From Aldehydirespirator sp965221185 (GTDB taxonomy: Bacteria > Actinomycetota > Acidimicrobiia > Acidimicrobiales > Aldehydirespiratoraceae): 64,000 bases of DNA. The translations under genes and the position numbers were made by a program. The notes under the pieces are model-generated. The model saw only the letters and a list, made by a program, of their open reading frames with translations. It had not been told where the DNA came from and made no database searches. Location of the stretch: positions 1,178,001 through 1,242,000 of the forward strand of contig OZ244866.1 in the NCBI GenBank assembly GCA_965221185.1. Direction: 5' to 3'. This document shows positions 31,825 through 39,848 of the stretch, piece after piece; the first letter of the stretch is position 1, and each line of letters begins with the position of its first letter.

Positions 31825-32754
31825 ATGGCAGCCGCCGACCTGCGCTCCGTCTCCAGCGTGGAAGAGGTGTTGCAGGGACTTCGAGACCACGCCTACCTGC
31901 CCGACGAGGCGCTCGCCACCGCGGTGTACCTGGCCCTGCGCTTGCGCCGGCCGCTGCTGCTGGAGGGCGAGCCCGGTGTGGGCAAGACCGAGGTGGCCAA
32001 GGTGGTCGCCGACTGGGGCGGGGGGCAGCTCATCCGCCTGCAGTGCTACGAGGGCATCGACGCCGCCCAGGCCGTCTACGAATGGGACTACGCCCGCCAG
32101 CTCATGCACCTGCGGACCATGGAGGCCACCGGGCAGGCGCGGGGCGCGGACACCGAGCGCATCGCAGACGAGCTCTACAGCGAGCGCTTCCTGGTGCGCC
32201 GGCCCCTGCTCGAGGCGATCGAGGCCGCCGACGGGCCCCCGCCGGTGCTGCTCGTCGACGAGGTGGACCGCTCCGACGACGAGTTCGAGGCCTTCCTGCT
32301 GGAGGTCCTGTCGGACTACTCGATAACCATCCCCGAGATCGGCACGTTCGCCGCGGTCGAACCGCCCGTGGTGATCATCACCTCCAACCGCACCCGAGAC
32401 GTGCACGACGCCCTCAAGCGGCGCTGCCTGTACCACTGGGTGGCCCATCCCGGCCAGCAGCGGGAGGCGGAGATCATCCGCCTGCGGGCGCCGGAGGTAG
32501 CCGACCGGCTGGCCTGCCAGGTGGCCCACGCCGCGTCCGCCATGCGCGAGGTCGGGCTGTACAAGCCGCCGGGCGTGGCCGAGACCATCGACTGGGCCAG
32601 GGCTCTGAGCCTGCTCGGCGGCGCCACTCTCGATCTCGCCAACGCCTCGGCCACCCTGGGCGCTCTGTTGAAGTACCGCGAGGACCGGGACCGGGTCATC
32701 GAGCATGATCTGGCCGCCATCGTGGCCGACGCCGCATCCGCCCACAGCCCATGA
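31825..32754 (+). CDS. coxD: MoxR-family AAA+ ATPase (CoxD-like)
   Basis: A 309-residue AAA+ chaperone ATPase. Walker A is LEGEPGVGKTEVAKVV near residue 51, Walker B is PVLLVDEVDRSDDEF, and ITSNRTRDVHDALKRRCLYH carries sensor 1 and the arginine finger. CoxD helps assemble the copper-sulfur-molybdenum centre of CO dehydrogenase in Oligotropha, acting with CoxE and CoxF. It overlaps coxE by four bases. The lack of adjacent coxM, coxS and coxL means the client enzyme may be the orphan CoxL-like protein at 5472-7796 or one outside the window. Confidence 0.85.
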   Translation: MAAADLRSVSSVEEVLQGLRDHAYLPDEALATAVYLALRLRRPLLLEGEPGVGKTEVAKVVADWGGGQLIRLQCYEGIDAAQAVYEWDYARQLMHLRTMEATGQARGADTERIADELYSERFLVRRPLLEAIEAADGPPPVLLVDEVDRSDDEFEAFLLEVLSDYSITIPEIGTFAAVEPPVVIITSNRTRDVHDALKRRCLYHWVAHPGQQREAEIIRLRAPEVADRLACQVAHAASAMREVGLYKPPGVAETIDWARALSLLGGATLDLANASATLGALLKYREDRDRVIEHDLAAIVADAASAHSP

Positions 32755-34004
32755 CTGGGGAGGCAGGCGACGCCGCGTCCGCACCGGCGCGATCCGGCTC
32801 GCCGTCGGCGGCCGGCCCGCGCCTGGAAACTGATCCGGTCGACGTCGCGGTCGGGTTCGCGTGCGCGCTGCGCCGGGCCGGTCTGGAGGTCTCGCTCACG
32901 TCGGCCCTGCTCTACGCCGAGGCGCTGTCGGTGTGCGACGTGGGCAGCAGCACGTCGCTGTACTGGGCCGGAAGGGCCGCGCTGGTGCACCGCTTCGAGG
33001 ATGTGAGCGTCTACGACGCCGTTTTCGGCGCCTACTGGCTGGGCGAGTCGCTGGGCGCGGCCCCGGTGGCCGCGGTGAGTGTCCCGGTGATCCTGCAGGT
33101 CGACGACGCAGACGCTGCCGGTGACCCCGACGAGGAGTCACAGAGCGACGGAGACGCCATCACCCTTCGCTACAGCGCCACGGAGACGCTGACCGCCAAG
33201 GACTTCGCCGACTACACCGACGCCGAGCTCGAGGAGGCGCGCCGGCTCATGGAGCGGCTGCGCTTCTCCGGCCCGACCCGTCCCAGCCGCCGCCCCGAGC
33301 CGGCGCGGTCGTGCCGGGGCCGCCTCGACGTGCGCCGAACCGTCAGGGCCGCCATGCGCTCGGGGGGCGAGCCGATGAGGATGCACCGCCGGGTGAGCGG
33401 TCGCAGACCCCGGCGCCTAGTCATGCTGCTGGACGTGTCGGGGTCGATGGAGCGCTACGCCCGGGCTCTGCTGCGCCTGGTGCACGCCGCGGTGGCGGGC
33501 CGCAGCCGGGTGGAGGCCTTCGCTTTGGGCACCCGGCTCACCCGGCTCACCCGGGAGCTGTCGTCGCGCGACCCGGACCGGGCCATGAGGGCCGCGTCGG
33601 ATGCGGTTCCCGACTGGAGCGGTGGGACCCGCCTCGGTGCCGGCCTACAAGCCTTCAACGACGAGTGGGGATGCCGGGGGATGGCTAGGGGGTCAATAGT
33701 GGTGATCCTCTCCGACGGCTGGGACCGGGGCGACCCCGCGGAGATGTCCGAGCAGATGCAGCGCCTGCGGAGGGTGGCCAACCGGGTGGTGTGGGTCAAC
33801 CCGCTGAAGGCCTCGCCCGGTTATGCGCCCCTGGCGCGGGGCATGGCGGCCGCTCTGCCTTATGTCGACGACTTCGTGGAGGGGCACAACCTTGAGTCGC
33901 TGGAGCGACTGGCCGAGCTGGTACTCACCGAGAGACCTCGGGGCTCGTTGCCGCGGTCCGGGACCCGCGTCGCGGATCCGGTGCCCGCCGGAGCGCGGCA
34001 GTGA
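32751..34004 (+). CDS. coxE: VWA domain protein, CoxE-like
   Basis: A 417-residue protein with a helical N-terminal half and a C-terminal von Willebrand A domain. The MIDAS motif is MLLDVSGSMERYA near residue 225; SGGTRLGAGLQAFND and IVVILSDGWDRGD complete it. CoxE partners the MoxR-type CoxD in metal-cofactor insertion for molybdenum hydroxylases. ATG overlaps the coxD stop, and its TGA overlaps the GTG of xdhC, so the three are coupled. Confidence 0.85.
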   Translation: MTGEAGDAASAPARSGSPSAAGPRLETDPVDVAVGFACALRRAGLEVSLTSALLYAEALSVCDVGSSTSLYWAGRAALVHRFEDVSVYDAVFGAYWLGESLGAAPVAAVSVPVILQVDDADAAGDPDEESQSDGDAITLRYSATETLTAKDFADYTDAELEEARRLMERLRFSGPTRPSRRPEPARSCRGRLDVRRTVRAAMRSGGEPMRMHRRVSGRRPRRLVMLLDVSGSMERYARALLRLVHAAVAGRSRVEAFALGTRLTRLTRELSSRDPDRAMRAASDAVPDWSGGTRLGAGLQAFNDEWGCRGMARGSIVVILSDGWDRGDPAEMSEQMQRLRRVANRVVWVNPLKASPGYAPLARGMAAALPYVDDFVEGHNLESLERLAELVLTERPRGSLPRSGTRVADPVPAGARQ

Positions 34005-35116
34005 AGGAGATCCTCGCCGACCTCGACCGCTGGCGGCGCGCCGGGGAGCGGGCCGCGGTGGCCCGCGTCGTCGACCTCGAGGGTTCGGGGCCGCGCTCGC
34101 CGGGCGCGGCGATGGCCGTGACCGCGGAGGCCGAGGTGGTCGGCTCAGTGTCGGGCGGCTGCGTGGAGGGCGCGGTGGTGACCGAGTCGTTGGAGGTGAT
34201 CGCTGCCGGCGGTCGGCGCATCGTCACTTTCGGATTCAGCGACGACGAGGCCTTCGCGGTCGGGCTCACCTGCGGCGGGACCATACATCTCTTTGTGGAG
34301 CCCCTGGAGTGGGGTCCGGCCCATGACGCGCTCAGCTCCGACCTCGCCGAGGAGTCCCCCGCGGCGTTGGCCACGGTGGTGGAGGGCCCCAACACGGGCG
34401 CCAAAATGCTGGTCCGTCCCGAGGGAGTGTCGACGGTCGGCTCGCTGGGCACTGCGGGCCTCGACCGGGCCGTGCAGCGGGATGCCCGGGGCGAGCTGGT
34501 GGCCGGCCGCTCGGGCCTGCGGCGCTATTCCGAGGCGGGCGAGTACTCAGAGCAGGGCGAGATCAGCGGCCAGGAGGTGGCGGTGTTCGTGGAGTCGTTC
34601 GCCCCGCCGCCCCGGATGCTGATCTTCGGCGCGGTCGACTTCACCGCGGCGCTGGCCAGGGTGGCCAAGGTGCTCGGCTACCGGGTGACCGTGTGCGACG
34701 CCCGGTCAGTGTTCGCCACCTCGAAGCGGTTCCCGATGGCTGACGAGGTGGTGGTCTCGTGGCCCGACCGCCTGCTCGACGAGATCGGCGGCTGCCTCGG
34801 CCCCCGCGACGCGGTGTGCGTGCTCACCCACGACGCCAAGTTCGACGTGCCCGCCATCACCTCGGCGCTGGCCACCGACGTCGGCTACATCGGGGTGATG
34901 GGCAGCCGCCGCACCCACGACGACCGCATTGCCCGGCTGCTAGAGGCCGGAGTCACGGACGAGCAGATGACCCGCCTGCGCTCGCCCATCGGGCTCGACA
35001 TCGGCGCGGCCACCCCCGAGGAGACGGCCGTCTCCATAGTGTCGGAGATCATCTCGCTGCGCACCGGACGCCAGGCCCAAGCCCTGTCCGCCACCACCGG
35101 CCCCATCCACGACTGA
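34001..35116 (+). CDS. XdhC/CoxF family molybdenum cofactor maturation protein
   Basis: A 371-residue XdhC/CoxI protein. The N-terminal domain has VDLEGSGPRSPGAAMAV, GSVSGGCVEGAVVTES and LTCGGTIHLFVEPLE, typical of XdhC_CoxI; the C-terminal Rossmann-like domain has MLIFGAVDFTAALARVAK and YIGVMGSRRTHDDRIARL. XdhC binds molybdenum cofactor, promotes its sulfuration and delivers it to the apo-hydroxylase. It follows coxE in a four-base overlap. Both domains are fused in one chain. Confidence 0.9.
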   Translation: MKEILADLDRWRRAGERAAVARVVDLEGSGPRSPGAAMAVTAEAEVVGSVSGGCVEGAVVTESLEVIAAGGRRIVTFGFSDDEAFAVGLTCGGTIHLFVEPLEWGPAHDALSSDLAEESPAALATVVEGPNTGAKMLVRPEGVSTVGSLGTAGLDRAVQRDARGELVAGRSGLRRYSEAGEYSEQGEISGQEVAVFVESFAPPPRMLIFGAVDFTAALARVAKVLGYRVTVCDARSVFATSKRFPMADEVVVSWPDRLLDEIGGCLGPRDAVCVLTHDAKFDVPAITSALATDVGYIGVMGSRRTHDDRIARLLEAGVTDEQMTRLRSPIGLDIGAATPEETAVSIVSEIISLRTGRQAQALSATTGPIHD

Positions 35117-35177
35117 CCCGGCGAGCTGCGGCCCGGCTCATGTTGGCTGCACAAGAATGCATGGAATGATGCGAAGC

Positions 35178-35230
35178 GCCGGAGTGCCACCCCCCACGCC
35201 GTTGGAGACCGGTGGGGGTGGTGCTCCGGC
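35178..35230 (+). terminator. Long imperfect hairpin between xdhC and mobA-like genes
   Basis: Arms 35178-35197 and 35212-35230 pair over about 19 bases (GCCGGAG...CCCCAC against GTGGGGG...CTCCGGC) with a 14-base loop. No T run follows, so it could be a factor-dependent terminator, an mRNA-processing site or an inverted repeat of other function. The rest of 35117-35385 holds no gene I can support. Confidence 0.45.
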
Positions 35231-35385
35231 ACTTGCGTGACCTGCAGCCTAACTTGACCGGGCTACGCCGCGCAATCGGCGGTGGTGTCGCCGGCTTGGA
35301 CTCGGGAGATTTCGCGGGAAATGCAGTCCTCCAGAGCGTTGCGATCGGTGTTGGTGGTGCTGGTGGCGGGCAGACTGGGGCCGTG

Positions 35386-35970
35386 ATGGAGCAGCACGAC
35401 GAGGGCCCTCGGCTGGGGGTGGCCGCGGTGGTGCTGGCCGCGGGGGCTGGCGTCCGCTTCTCCGGCGACCGGCACAAGCTGCTCTGCGAGGTGGGGGGCG
35501 TGCCACTGGTGCGCCGGGCCGTGGACGCGGCCCTGGCCGCCGACCTCGACGAGACCATCGTGGTGATGGGAGCGGTCGACCTGCTGGGAGTGCTGCCCGA
35601 AGAGGTGACGGTGCTGCACAACGAGGCCTGGGAGGAGGGCCAGGCCACATCGCTGGCCGCGGCGGTGAGCTATGCGGGCTCGCGGGGGCACCGGGCCGTC
35701 GTGTTCGGATGCGGCGACCAGCCCGGGGTGCCCGCCTCGGCCTGGGCCGCGGTGGCCAGCGCCGACTGCGATCTCGCGGTGGCCGACTTCGGCGGCGCCC
35801 GCCGTCCACCGGTCCGGATCGGCGCGGCGCTGTGGAGCTACCTGCCCCTCACCGGCGACGAGGGCGGGCGGCTGCTGATGCGCCGCCGACCGGAGCTGGT
35901 GCGGGCGATACCCTGCGAGGGGAACCCGGACGACATCGACACCCTGGAGGACCTGCACAAATGGAACTGA
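35386..35970 (+). CDS. MobA/MocA-like nucleotidyltransferase
   Basis: A 194-residue NTP-transferase-fold protein. AAVVLAAGAGVRFSGDRHKLL is the nucleotide-binding signature ending in the conserved Lys, and VVFGCGDQPGVPASAW corresponds to the metal-binding DQP region of MobA/MocA. It would attach CMP or GMP to molybdopterin; MocA-type cytidylyl transfer suits CO-dehydrogenase-family enzymes, whose cofactor is the CMP form. Start ATG 35386 or GTG 35383. It overlaps coxG by 10 bases. Confidence 0.82.
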   Translation: MEQHDEGPRLGVAAVVLAAGAGVRFSGDRHKLLCEVGGVPLVRRAVDAALAADLDETIVVMGAVDLLGVLPEEVTVLHNEAWEEGQATSLAAAVSYAGSRGHRAVVFGCGDQPGVPASAWAAVASADCDLAVADFGGARRPPVRIGAALWSYLPLTGDEGGRLLMRRRPELVRAIPCEGNPDDIDTLEDLHKWN

Positions 35971-36629
35971 ACGACTCATTCGAGGTGGCCCACGGGATCG
36001 ACGCGGTGTGGGATGTCCTCACCGACGTGGAGCGGATCGCGCCGTGCCTGCCCGGAGCGCAGCTCACCGGCCGCGACGGCGACGCCTTCGAAGGTCTGGT
36101 CAAAGTCAAGGTCGGGCCCATCACCTCCCAGTACAAGGGCAAGGCCTCGTTCACCGAGCGCGACGATGACGCCCACCGGCTGCTGATGTCGGCCAGCGGC
36201 CGCGACACCCGCGGCGCCGGCAACGCGTCGGCCGAGATCACAGTGGCGCTCGAGGCTGTGAGCGACGACGCCACGATGGTCAGCGTCCATACCGACTTGA
36301 CCATCACGGGCAAGGTCGCACAGTTCGGCCGGGGGGTGCTGGCCGACATCAGCCGCAAGCTGATGGGGCAGTTCGCTGACAACCTGGCCGCGCTGGTCGC
36401 GGCCGACGCCGTCTCCGGCGAGTCCCCGGCGGCAGCGGACTCGCCGGCCGAGGCCGATGAGTCCGACGGAGCCGGTTCGGCCGAGGCCCAGGCCCCCGCT
36501 CCTGACGCCGAGGTTGAGGCCGTGGACCTCCTGGAAGTGGCCGGGGCCCCGGTGCTGAAGCGCCTCGTGCCGGTGATCGTGGCCGTCGTCGTCGTGGTGA
36601 TCGTGGTCATAATCGCCCTCGCCGCCTAG
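35961..36629 (+). CDS. coxG: CoxG-like SRPBCC protein with C-terminal membrane anchor
   Basis: A 222-residue protein. Residues 1-145 are the CoxG SRPBCC domain (FEVAHGIDAVWDVLTDVERI, CLPGAQLTGRDGDAFEG, VKVKVGPITSQYKG). A Pro/Ala/Glu-rich linker follows. The last 25 residues are a hydrophobic Val/Ile stretch that should anchor it in the membrane. CoxG has been proposed to tether CO dehydrogenase to the membrane and pass electrons to quinone, so this gene suggests a complete, functional molybdenum hydroxylase exists in the organism. Confidence 0.9.
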   Translation: MELNDSFEVAHGIDAVWDVLTDVERIAPCLPGAQLTGRDGDAFEGLVKVKVGPITSQYKGKASFTERDDDAHRLLMSASGRDTRGAGNASAEITVALEAVSDDATMVSVHTDLTITGKVAQFGRGVLADISRKLMGQFADNLAALVAADAVSGESPAAADSPAEADESDGAGSAEAQAPAPDAEVEAVDLLEVAGAPVLKRLVPVIVAVVVVVIVVIIALAA

Positions 36630-36727
36630 AGGCGAGCGGGTAGACGGCAATTCGTGCGGAAGCTCAAATCTGCACGGGTATTCCTCCTATATGACGGGTT
36701 TCTCTACATATTTCGGTGAGCCGTGGC

Positions 36728-36762
36728 CTGAGCGGCCCGTGAGCGCAGCGAACGAGGACGGG
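36728..36762 (+). repeat. Dispersed 35-bp repeat, copy D (variant)
   Basis: Differs from the consensus at a few positions near both ends (CTGAGCGG at the start, AACGAGGACGGG at the end). It lies between coxG and the DUF501 gene and can be read through in frame from an ATG at 36691, which I take as coincidental. Confidence 0.75.
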
Positions 36763-36825
36763 AAACAACTAGAGGCGGTGGCGGGCCGTTCCGATCAGCC
36801 GGCGGACCAGGCATCGGCTCCTCAA

Positions 36826-37311
36826 GTGGTGGAGTCGGGCTGTAACGACGACGACTTCGCCCAGGTCAGGCTGCTGTTGGGCCGCGAGCCGGCGGGAGAC
36901 TTCGAGGTTGTCGTGCGCGACGGCTCAGGCACGCCTGCGGTCATCCGCAACGCCCCCATCCTTCGCGACGGGCGGCCCATGCCCACCCGATACTGGCTGG
37001 TCGAGGAGCGGCTGCGCCGGCTGGTCGGACGCCTGGAGTCCGAGGGTGGCGTGCGCGCCGCCGAGGAGGATGTGGACGCCGACGAGCTGGCCGCGGCGCA
37101 CGCCCGCTACGCAGCCGAGCGCAACGCGGCCGTCCCCGAGGGCCACCGGGGTCCGACACCCTCGGCTGGAGTGGGGGGCACTCGCCGTGGGGTGAAGTGC
37201 CTCCACGCCCATTACGCCTGGCATTTGGCCGGCGGCGACGACCCGGTCGGGCGCTGGGTTGCCGAGCGCCTCGGGCCAGCCGCGGCCGCGTCGTTGCGGA
37301 GAGTGGGATGA
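36826..37311 (+). CDS. DUF501 family protein
   Basis: About 161 residues. VRLLLGREPAGDFEVVVR, the PAVIRNAPILRDGRPMPTRY segment and CLHAHYAWHLAGGDDPVGRW are DUF501 signatures; the conserved His and Cys near the end suggest a metal or redox role, but the function is unknown. In mycobacteria (Rv1025) it lies between the ftsB-like gene and ppx, as here apart from the cox insertion. The frame stays open to ATG 36691, through a repeat element, so I chose GTG 36826 near the first conserved residues; the true start is uncertain. It overlaps ppx in an ATGA. Confidence 0.85.
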   Translation: MVESGCNDDDFAQVRLLLGREPAGDFEVVVRDGSGTPAVIRNAPILRDGRPMPTRYWLVEERLRRLVGRLESEGGVRAAEEDVDADELAAAHARYAAERNAAVPEGHRGPTPSAGVGGTRRGVKCLHAHYAWHLAGGDDPVGRWVAERLGPAAAASLRRVG

Positions 37312-38228
37312 CCGCCGGCCCGGTGGCTGTCGTGGATTGCGGCACCAACACCACGCGGCTCCTTATTGCCGACGGTAGGGGCCCGGCCGTCGAGAGACGC
37401 TCGGTGATCACGCGCCTCGGCCGGGGCGTGGACGCCACCGGCCGTCTCGACCCTGCGGCGGTCGAGCGCACCCTCGAGTGCCTGCGGGACTACCGGGAGG
37501 CCATCGACCGCCACAACCCGTCGGCGGTGAGGTTCATCGCCACCTCCGCGGTGCGCGACGCCGCCAACCGGTTGGAGTTCCTCCAGCCGGCCGAGTCGAT
37601 CCTGGGAGCCGTGCCGGAGGTCCTGTCGGGGCACCAGGAGGCCAACCTGTCCTTCCGGGGCGCGGTCAGCGAGCTGGACCCGGCCGAGGGACCCTTCCTG
37701 GTGGTCGACATCGGTGGGGGCTCCACGGAGCTGTCCTTCGGGGCGCAGCACTGCACCGACGCCCTGTCGCTCGACATCGGCAGCGTGCGCCTCACCGAGA
37801 AGTACATCCATCACGACCCGCCACGGCCCGAGGAGCTGTCGGCGTGCCTGACAGTCACCGAGTTGCACCTCGACGACGCGGTGCGGGCCATCCCGGCCCT
37901 CGGCGGCGACTGCCGGCTGGTGGGCGTGGCCGGGACCATCACCACGGTCGCCGCGGTGGAGCTGGGCCTGGCTGCCTACGACCGGGACCGGGTACACCAT
38001 TTCAGGCTGTCGAAGGAGGCGGCCGAGGACGTCTTCCGCACGCTGGCCACCGAAGCGCTGGCCGATCGGGTCCACAACCCCGGGCTGCACCCCGGACGGG
38101 CCGACGTGATCGTGGCCGGAGTGTGCATCCTGGTGAGGATCATGAGGTACTTCGACGTCGACGAGTGCCTGGTCTCGGAGTCGGACCTGCTCGACGGCCT
38201 GGCCCTGTCGCTGCTCGTGGAAGGCTAG
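37308..38228 (+). CDS. ppx: Exopolyphosphatase / guanosine pentaphosphatase family (Ppx/GppA)
   Basis: A 306-residue ASKHA-fold phosphatase. VAVVDCGTNTTRLLIAD is the phosphate 1 motif, VDIGGGSTELSFG phosphate 2, and VGVAGTITTVAAVELG the adenosine-type segment; ATSAVRDAANRLEF is typical of the family. It is the short form without the C-terminal HD domain, like mycobacterial Ppx1 and Ppx2, so it may degrade polyphosphate or pppGpp. The start overlaps DUF501. Confidence 0.9.
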   Translation: MTAGPVAVVDCGTNTTRLLIADGRGPAVERRSVITRLGRGVDATGRLDPAAVERTLECLRDYREAIDRHNPSAVRFIATSAVRDAANRLEFLQPAESILGAVPEVLSGHQEANLSFRGAVSELDPAEGPFLVVDIGGGSTELSFGAQHCTDALSLDIGSVRLTEKYIHHDPPRPEELSACLTVTELHLDDAVRAIPALGGDCRLVGVAGTITTVAAVELGLAAYDRDRVHHFRLSKEAAEDVFRTLATEALADRVHNPGLHPGRADVIVAGVCILVRIMRYFDVDECLVSESDLLDGLALSLLVEG

Positions 38229-38231
38229 AGT
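38226..38231 (+). promoter_or_regulatory. -10 element (TAGAGT) of the acetyltransferase gene
   Basis: TANNNT hexamer overlapping the ppx stop. The predicted +1 is 38238, two bases before the GTG at 38240. Confidence 0.45.
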
Positions 38232-38239
38232 GCGCGGCC

Positions 38240-38884
38240 GTGAGCACCCTGCTGGGGCGGCGAGTGCTGCTGCGGCCACTGACACGCAACGACTTCGGCG
38301 CGTGGCGCGAGGTTCGTCGCCGCAACCGCGCCCGCCTGAAGAAGTGGGAGCCCCAGGCCCTGCCGGGACGGCCCGATACCGCGGAGGATCCCCGGGCGTT
38401 CGCCGACCGTTGTGCGGCCCGCCGGCGCGAGCGCCAGCAGGGGACCGGCTACGGGTTCGGCGTGTTCGTGAACGGTTGCTTCCGGGGCGAGATGAACCTG
38501 TCTTCGATCCAGCGCGGGCCCTTCCAGTCTTGCTACGTCGGCTACTGGATCGACGAGGCCGTCTCCGGCAACGGCTACACCCCGGAGGCTCTCGTCGTGG
38601 CGGCCCGTTTCGCGTTCGAGGAGCTGCGGCTGCACCGGCTGCAAGTGGCCATCGTGCCCCGCAACTCGGCCAGTCTGCGGGTGGTGGAGAAGCTCGGGCT
38701 CAGATGCGAGGGTCTGGCCGAGCGCTACGTGGAGATCAACGGCGTCTGGGAGGACCACCGCCGCTTCGCGATCACCGAGGAGGAATGGAGAGCCCGCGCC
38801 CCGGACTTGATCACCGAATGGATCGCGGCTCTGCCGGTGGCCGAGCCCAGCTCCCAATCGCGGAGCTGGCCCCGGGGCGCCTGA
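38240..38884 (+). CDS. GNAT family N-acetyltransferase (RimJ/RimL-like)
   Basis: A 214-residue GNAT protein. RRVLLRPLTRNDFGAWREV is the RimJ/RimL opening; CYVGYWIDEAVSGNGYTPEA with the following helix is the acetyl-CoA loop, and LRLHRLQVAIVPRNSASLRV and VVEKLGLRCEGLAERYVEI are the C-terminal motifs. RimJ-type enzymes acetylate ribosomal protein N-termini and other amines. Start GTG 38240 fits the -10 spacing. The last 20 residues are Ser/Arg-rich and not conserved. Confidence 0.88.
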   Translation: MSTLLGRRVLLRPLTRNDFGAWREVRRRNRARLKKWEPQALPGRPDTAEDPRAFADRCAARRRERQQGTGYGFGVFVNGCFRGEMNLSSIQRGPFQSCYVGYWIDEAVSGNGYTPEALVVAARFAFEELRLHRLQVAIVPRNSASLRVVEKLGLRCEGLAERYVEINGVWEDHRRFAITEEEWRARAPDLITEWIAALPVAEPSSQSRSWPRGA

Positions 38885-39046
38885 AGGGCACGAGCGCTCG
38901 GATCGCGCTCTCGCCCTGGTTGGCCACCAGGAGCTTCTCCACAACCTCCCCTCAGCCGGGCTCCGGTTCCGCCGGGGGCGCCGGACCTCCCAGCGGGGCC
39001 ACCGAGACTACATGGGTTCCGCGCGCGGTTGCCTGTTACATGCCCG

Positions 39047-39808
39047 TCAAGCGGGCTTGGAGGTGATCTGCGACTGCAGCCTGCGAACTAGGTCTTTGAA
39101 GGGGGGCTGTCCCATGGACCACAGCTGGGGGTGCAGCTCGCGGTCGATGGCCGCCGCGGAGTCGGTCACCTCGTCCAGCGACAGGATCGTCGCCTTGGTC
39201 CGGGCCACCAGATCCTTCGGCTGCGCCGCGGCCCGGGCGGCCAGCTCGTGGGCCCGGTCGAGCAGGGCTTCGTCGTCGACGACCTGCCAGGCCAGCCCGG
39301 TGCGGTGGGCGTCCTCAGCCGACAGCACCTCCCCGAAGATCACCATCGCCATGGTGGTGCTGCGATCAGTCGCGTGTTTCAGGCGCCACGTGTGGCCTCC
39401 GCCGGGATGCAGGCCGATCTGCAGGAAGCGGGAGTCGAAGCGGGCCCAGCGGCGTCCAGCCAGCACGATGTCGCAAGCGAGCACCATGTTCATGCCGGCC
39501 CCCACCGCGGCGCCGTTGACCGCGGCGATGGTGGCCAGCGGCGAGTGGGCCACTCGCAGGAACCCCTCGTAGATCCGGGTTATGCCGGTGGACTCCGCGG
39601 CGAGCAGGTCGTCGAGGTCGGCGCCCGCGCAGAATCCCTTCCCGGCGCCGGTCACGACCAGAGCTCCGATAGCGGGGTCGGGCTCGAGCTCGTCGAGAGC
39701 TGCGCAGATCTCGTCGTTCATGGTCTGGTTGACGGCGTTGCGCTTGCCGGGATCGTTGAGAGTAAGACGGGCCACACCGTCGGAGGTATCGATCATCACG
39801 TAAGCCAT
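39047..39808 (-). CDS. Enoyl-CoA hydratase/isomerase family protein
   Basis: A 253-residue crotonase. VVTGAGKGFCAGADLDDL forms the first oxyanion-hole strand; IAAVNGAAVGAGMNMVLACD the second and the CoA-binding helix. LQIGLHPGGGHTWRL has a His where many hydratases carry the second catalytic Glu, so hydration may not be the reaction. Probably in fatty acid or aromatic acyl-CoA catabolism. Transcribed divergently from the MFS gene. About 160 bases to the acetyltransferase gene are empty. Confidence 0.85.
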   Translation of the reverse strand: MAYVMIDTSDGVARLTLNDPGKRNAVNQTMNDEICAALDELEPDPAIGALVVTGAGKGFCAGADLDDLLAAESTGITRIYEGFLRVAHSPLATIAAVNGAAVGAGMNMVLACDIVLAGRRWARFDSRFLQIGLHPGGGHTWRLKHATDRSTTMAMVIFGEVLSAEDAHRTGLAWQVVDDEALLDRAHELAARAAAQPKDLVARTKATILSLDEVTDSAAAIDRELHPQLWSMGQPPFKDLVRRLQSQITSKPA

Positions 39809-39836
39809 GGTCCGCAGTATGGCGCGGCGGGGGAGA

Positions 39837-39842
39837 TACGGT
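39837..39842 (+). promoter_or_regulatory. -10 element (TACGGT) of the MFS gene
   Basis: TANNNT hexamer with predicted +1 at 39849, exactly the A of the ATG. Confidence 0.5.
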
Positions 39843-39848
39843 GCTCCG

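Noticed and set aside
30598..32784. A 728-codon minus-strand frame over eno, ftsB, thioesterase and coxD
   Set aside because: Same composition effect; four conserved genes cover it on the other strand.
36691..36825. Longer N-terminus for the DUF501 protein
   Set aside because: The extra 45 codons run through a dispersed repeat and have no similarity to the family, so a later start is more likely.
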